Assembly: GCA_943329505.2 (NCBI GenBank) | Contig: CALQED020000090.1 | Span: 1 to 5,960, forward strand | Reading direction: 5' to 3' | From: Polynucleobacter meluiroseus | GTDB taxonomy: Bacteria > Pseudomonadota > Gammaproteobacteria > Burkholderiales > Burkholderiaceae | DNA length: 5,960 nucleotides | Part shown: piece after piece, positions 4,912 to 5,960 of the stretch | Numbering within the stretch: the stretch's first letter is position 1 | Layout of the letters: every line of letters begins with the position of its first letter | Program-made: the position numbers and the translations under genes | The notes under the pieces: model-generated | Databases searched by the model: none | The model's input: only the letters and a program-made list of their open reading frames with translations | Told to the model about the DNA's origin: nothing

Positions 4912-4958
4912 CATTTTCATGATTTTCCTAGACCCATTTCAAGCTATTTCTAAATAGC
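4903..4958 (+). other. hemA leader with two dyads and a possible 12-codon upstream reading frame
   Basis: AGGAA-G-AATCAT pairs with ATGATTTTCCT (4903-4929), an 11-bp stem with one bulged G and a TTTC loop. GCTATTT-CT-AAATAGC (4943-4958) is a perfect 7-2-7 palindrome ending 7 nt before the hemA ATG. Between them ATG at 4919 opens a 12-codon frame (MIFLDPFQAISK) ending at TAG 4955-4957, out of frame with hemA. It is preceded by AGAGGAAG at 4901-4908. The predicted transcription start (about 4918) would make it nearly leaderless. No poly-T follows either stem, so neither is an ordinary terminator. Confidence 0.3.
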
Positions 4959-4965
4959 CCTTAGC

Positions 4966-5960
4966 ATGCAACTACTCAATCTTGGTGTGAATCATCACAC
5001 GGCTCCAATCGATATTCGCGAGAGTGTTGCTATTCATCCGGAAGATTTACAAGATTCATTATTGGACCTTCGTGATTATTTAGCGGGCACCCATTCTGAA
5101 TCAATGCCAGAGGTAGCCATTTTATCTACCTGTAATCGTATGGAGATTTATTGCGCCGCTAATGATGTTGCTCATACTGCGCATCATTTAGAGGAGCGGG
5201 CATTTGATTGGCTGACATCTCAAAAGCGTTTACAAAGTGACATATTGAAACCCTATATTTATTCTGCAAAAGAGACTGATGCTGTAAAGCATGTATTTAG
5301 AGTGAGTTGTGGAATGGATTCGATGGTTTTGGGGGAGACCCAGATACTAGGTCAAATGAAAAAGGCCGTTGAATTTGCTGATCAAGCAGGCACCTTGGGA
5401 ACATACCTCAAACCCTTATTCAATAAGACTTTTTCAGTTGCCAAAGCGGTCCGAGCAACCACAGAAATTGGCGCACATTCAGTCTCAATGGCTGGCGCCT
5501 CAGTTCGTTTAGCAGAACGAATTTTTGGTGATCTCAAAGACTCAAAAGTTTTGTTTATTGGCGCAGGCGAAATGATTCAGTTATGTGCTTCGCACTTTGC
5601 TGGCAAAAGACCAAAAGAGATTGCGATCACCAATCGGACAGTAGATCGTGGTGATGAGATGGCAAAAGTGTTTGCTGAAAAAGGATTGCAAACAGATTCC
5701 TTCCCGTTGCAGTCTTTGCCAACTCGCTTGCATGACTTTGATGTCATTGTTTCCTGTACAGCTAGCTCCTTGCCCATCATTGGTATGGGCATGATTAAAA
5801 CAGCACTAAAAGTCAGAAATAGTAGACCGATTGTCTTGATTGATCTAGCGGTTCCCCGTGATATCGAGCCAGAGATTCGGTCCCTCAAGGATGCTTACCT
5901 ATACTCGGTTGATGATTTGGGTACGGTTGTGAATGAAGGCCGCAATATTCGCGAACTTTC
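4966..5960 (+). CDS. hemA: Glutamyl-tRNA reductase (3' end beyond window)
   Basis: HemA reduces glutamyl-tRNA(Glu) with NADPH to glutamate-1-semialdehyde, the first committed step of C5-pathway tetrapyrrole synthesis, feeding heme, siroheme, cobalamin and bacteriochlorophyll. The N-terminus LGVNHHTAPIDIRE (6-19) and STCNRMEIY (54-62) are family signatures; Cys56 is the nucleophile that forms the thioester. KHVFRVSCGMDSMVLGETQI (108-127) is the conserved catalytic-domain block. GAGEM (197-201) starts the NADPH-binding domain, and AVPRDIEP follows later. I translated 331 codons without interruption; the family is about 420 residues, so the dimerisation domain lies outside. The ATG at 4966 fits the family N-terminus, but no Shine-Dalgarno sequence precedes it, which makes the leader worth attention. 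Confidence 0.97.
   Translation, partial: MQLLNLGVNHHTAPIDIRESVAIHPEDLQDSLLDLRDYLAGTHSESMPEVAILSTCNRMEIYCAANDVAHTAHHLEERAFDWLTSQKRLQSDILKPYIYSAKETDAVKHVFRVSCGMDSMVLGETQILGQMKKAVEFADQAGTLGTYLKPLFNKTFSVAKAVRATTEIGAHSVSMAGASVRLAERIFGDLKDSKVLFIGAGEMIQLCASHFAGKRPKEIAITNRTVDRGDEMAKVFAEKGLQTDSFPLQSLPTRLHDFDVIVSCTASSLPIIGMGMIKTALKVRNSRPIVLIDLAVPRDIEPEIRSLKDAYLYSVDDLGTVVNEGRNIREL

Noticed and set aside
5577..5888. Minus-strand frame of 103 codons
   Set aside because: It is antisense to the NADPH-binding part of hemA, which is uninterrupted and conserved.

Overview
The window comes from a purple phototrophic bacterium, most likely an aerobic anoxygenic phototroph of the Betaproteobacteria. A freshwater Burkholderiales lineage such as Polynucleobacter or a relative is my best guess. 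This rests on the light-harvesting proteins, the Ala/Pro-rich tail on the LH2 alpha chain (also known from Rubrivivax), the moderate base composition and the compact gene layout. The genus is inference; the phototrophy is directly supported by pucB, pucA, pucC and a bciB-type reductase.

Layout, left to right. Bases 1-1031 (minus) hold most of bciB, an 8-vinyl reductase of (bacterio)chlorophyll synthesis, cut by the left edge. A short divergent spacer separates it from gpx (plus), a thioredoxin-type glutathione peroxidase. Convergent with gpx is a leftward operon, read from 4089 down to 1653: pucB, pucA, a strong intrinsic terminator, pucC, then three tightly packed small membrane-protein genes of 78, 60 and 51 residues. 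Divergent from pucB, rightward, lie two more small membrane-protein genes (70 and 79 residues). Then comes hemA (glutamyl-tRNA reductase), cut by the right edge.

How the parts fit. HemA makes the first committed tetrapyrrole precursor. BciB acts late in bacteriochlorophyll synthesis. PucB and PucA bind bacteriochlorophyll and carotenoid in the peripheral antenna LH2, and PucC is needed for its assembly. The small membrane proteins have no recognisable family; those after pucC are candidates for LH2 assembly factors or accessory subunits because of their operon position. Two TGT-N12-ACA motifs, the form recognised by PpsR/CrtJ, lie upstream of pucB and hemA. The hemA copy is an 18-bp palindrome containing a perfect TTGACA -35 box, which suggests shared light/oxygen control of pigment supply and antenna synthesis.

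The most notable observation is in PucA. It aligns without gaps to the Rhodoblastus acidophilus LH2 alpha chain, but positions 44-45 are Phe-Leu rather than Tyr-Trp. That is the pair found in low-light B800-820 (LH3) antennas, so this LH2 is predicted to absorb blue of 850 nm. No stretch over 300 bases lacks a gene, and I saw no tRNA, rRNA, CRISPR array or insertion sequence.
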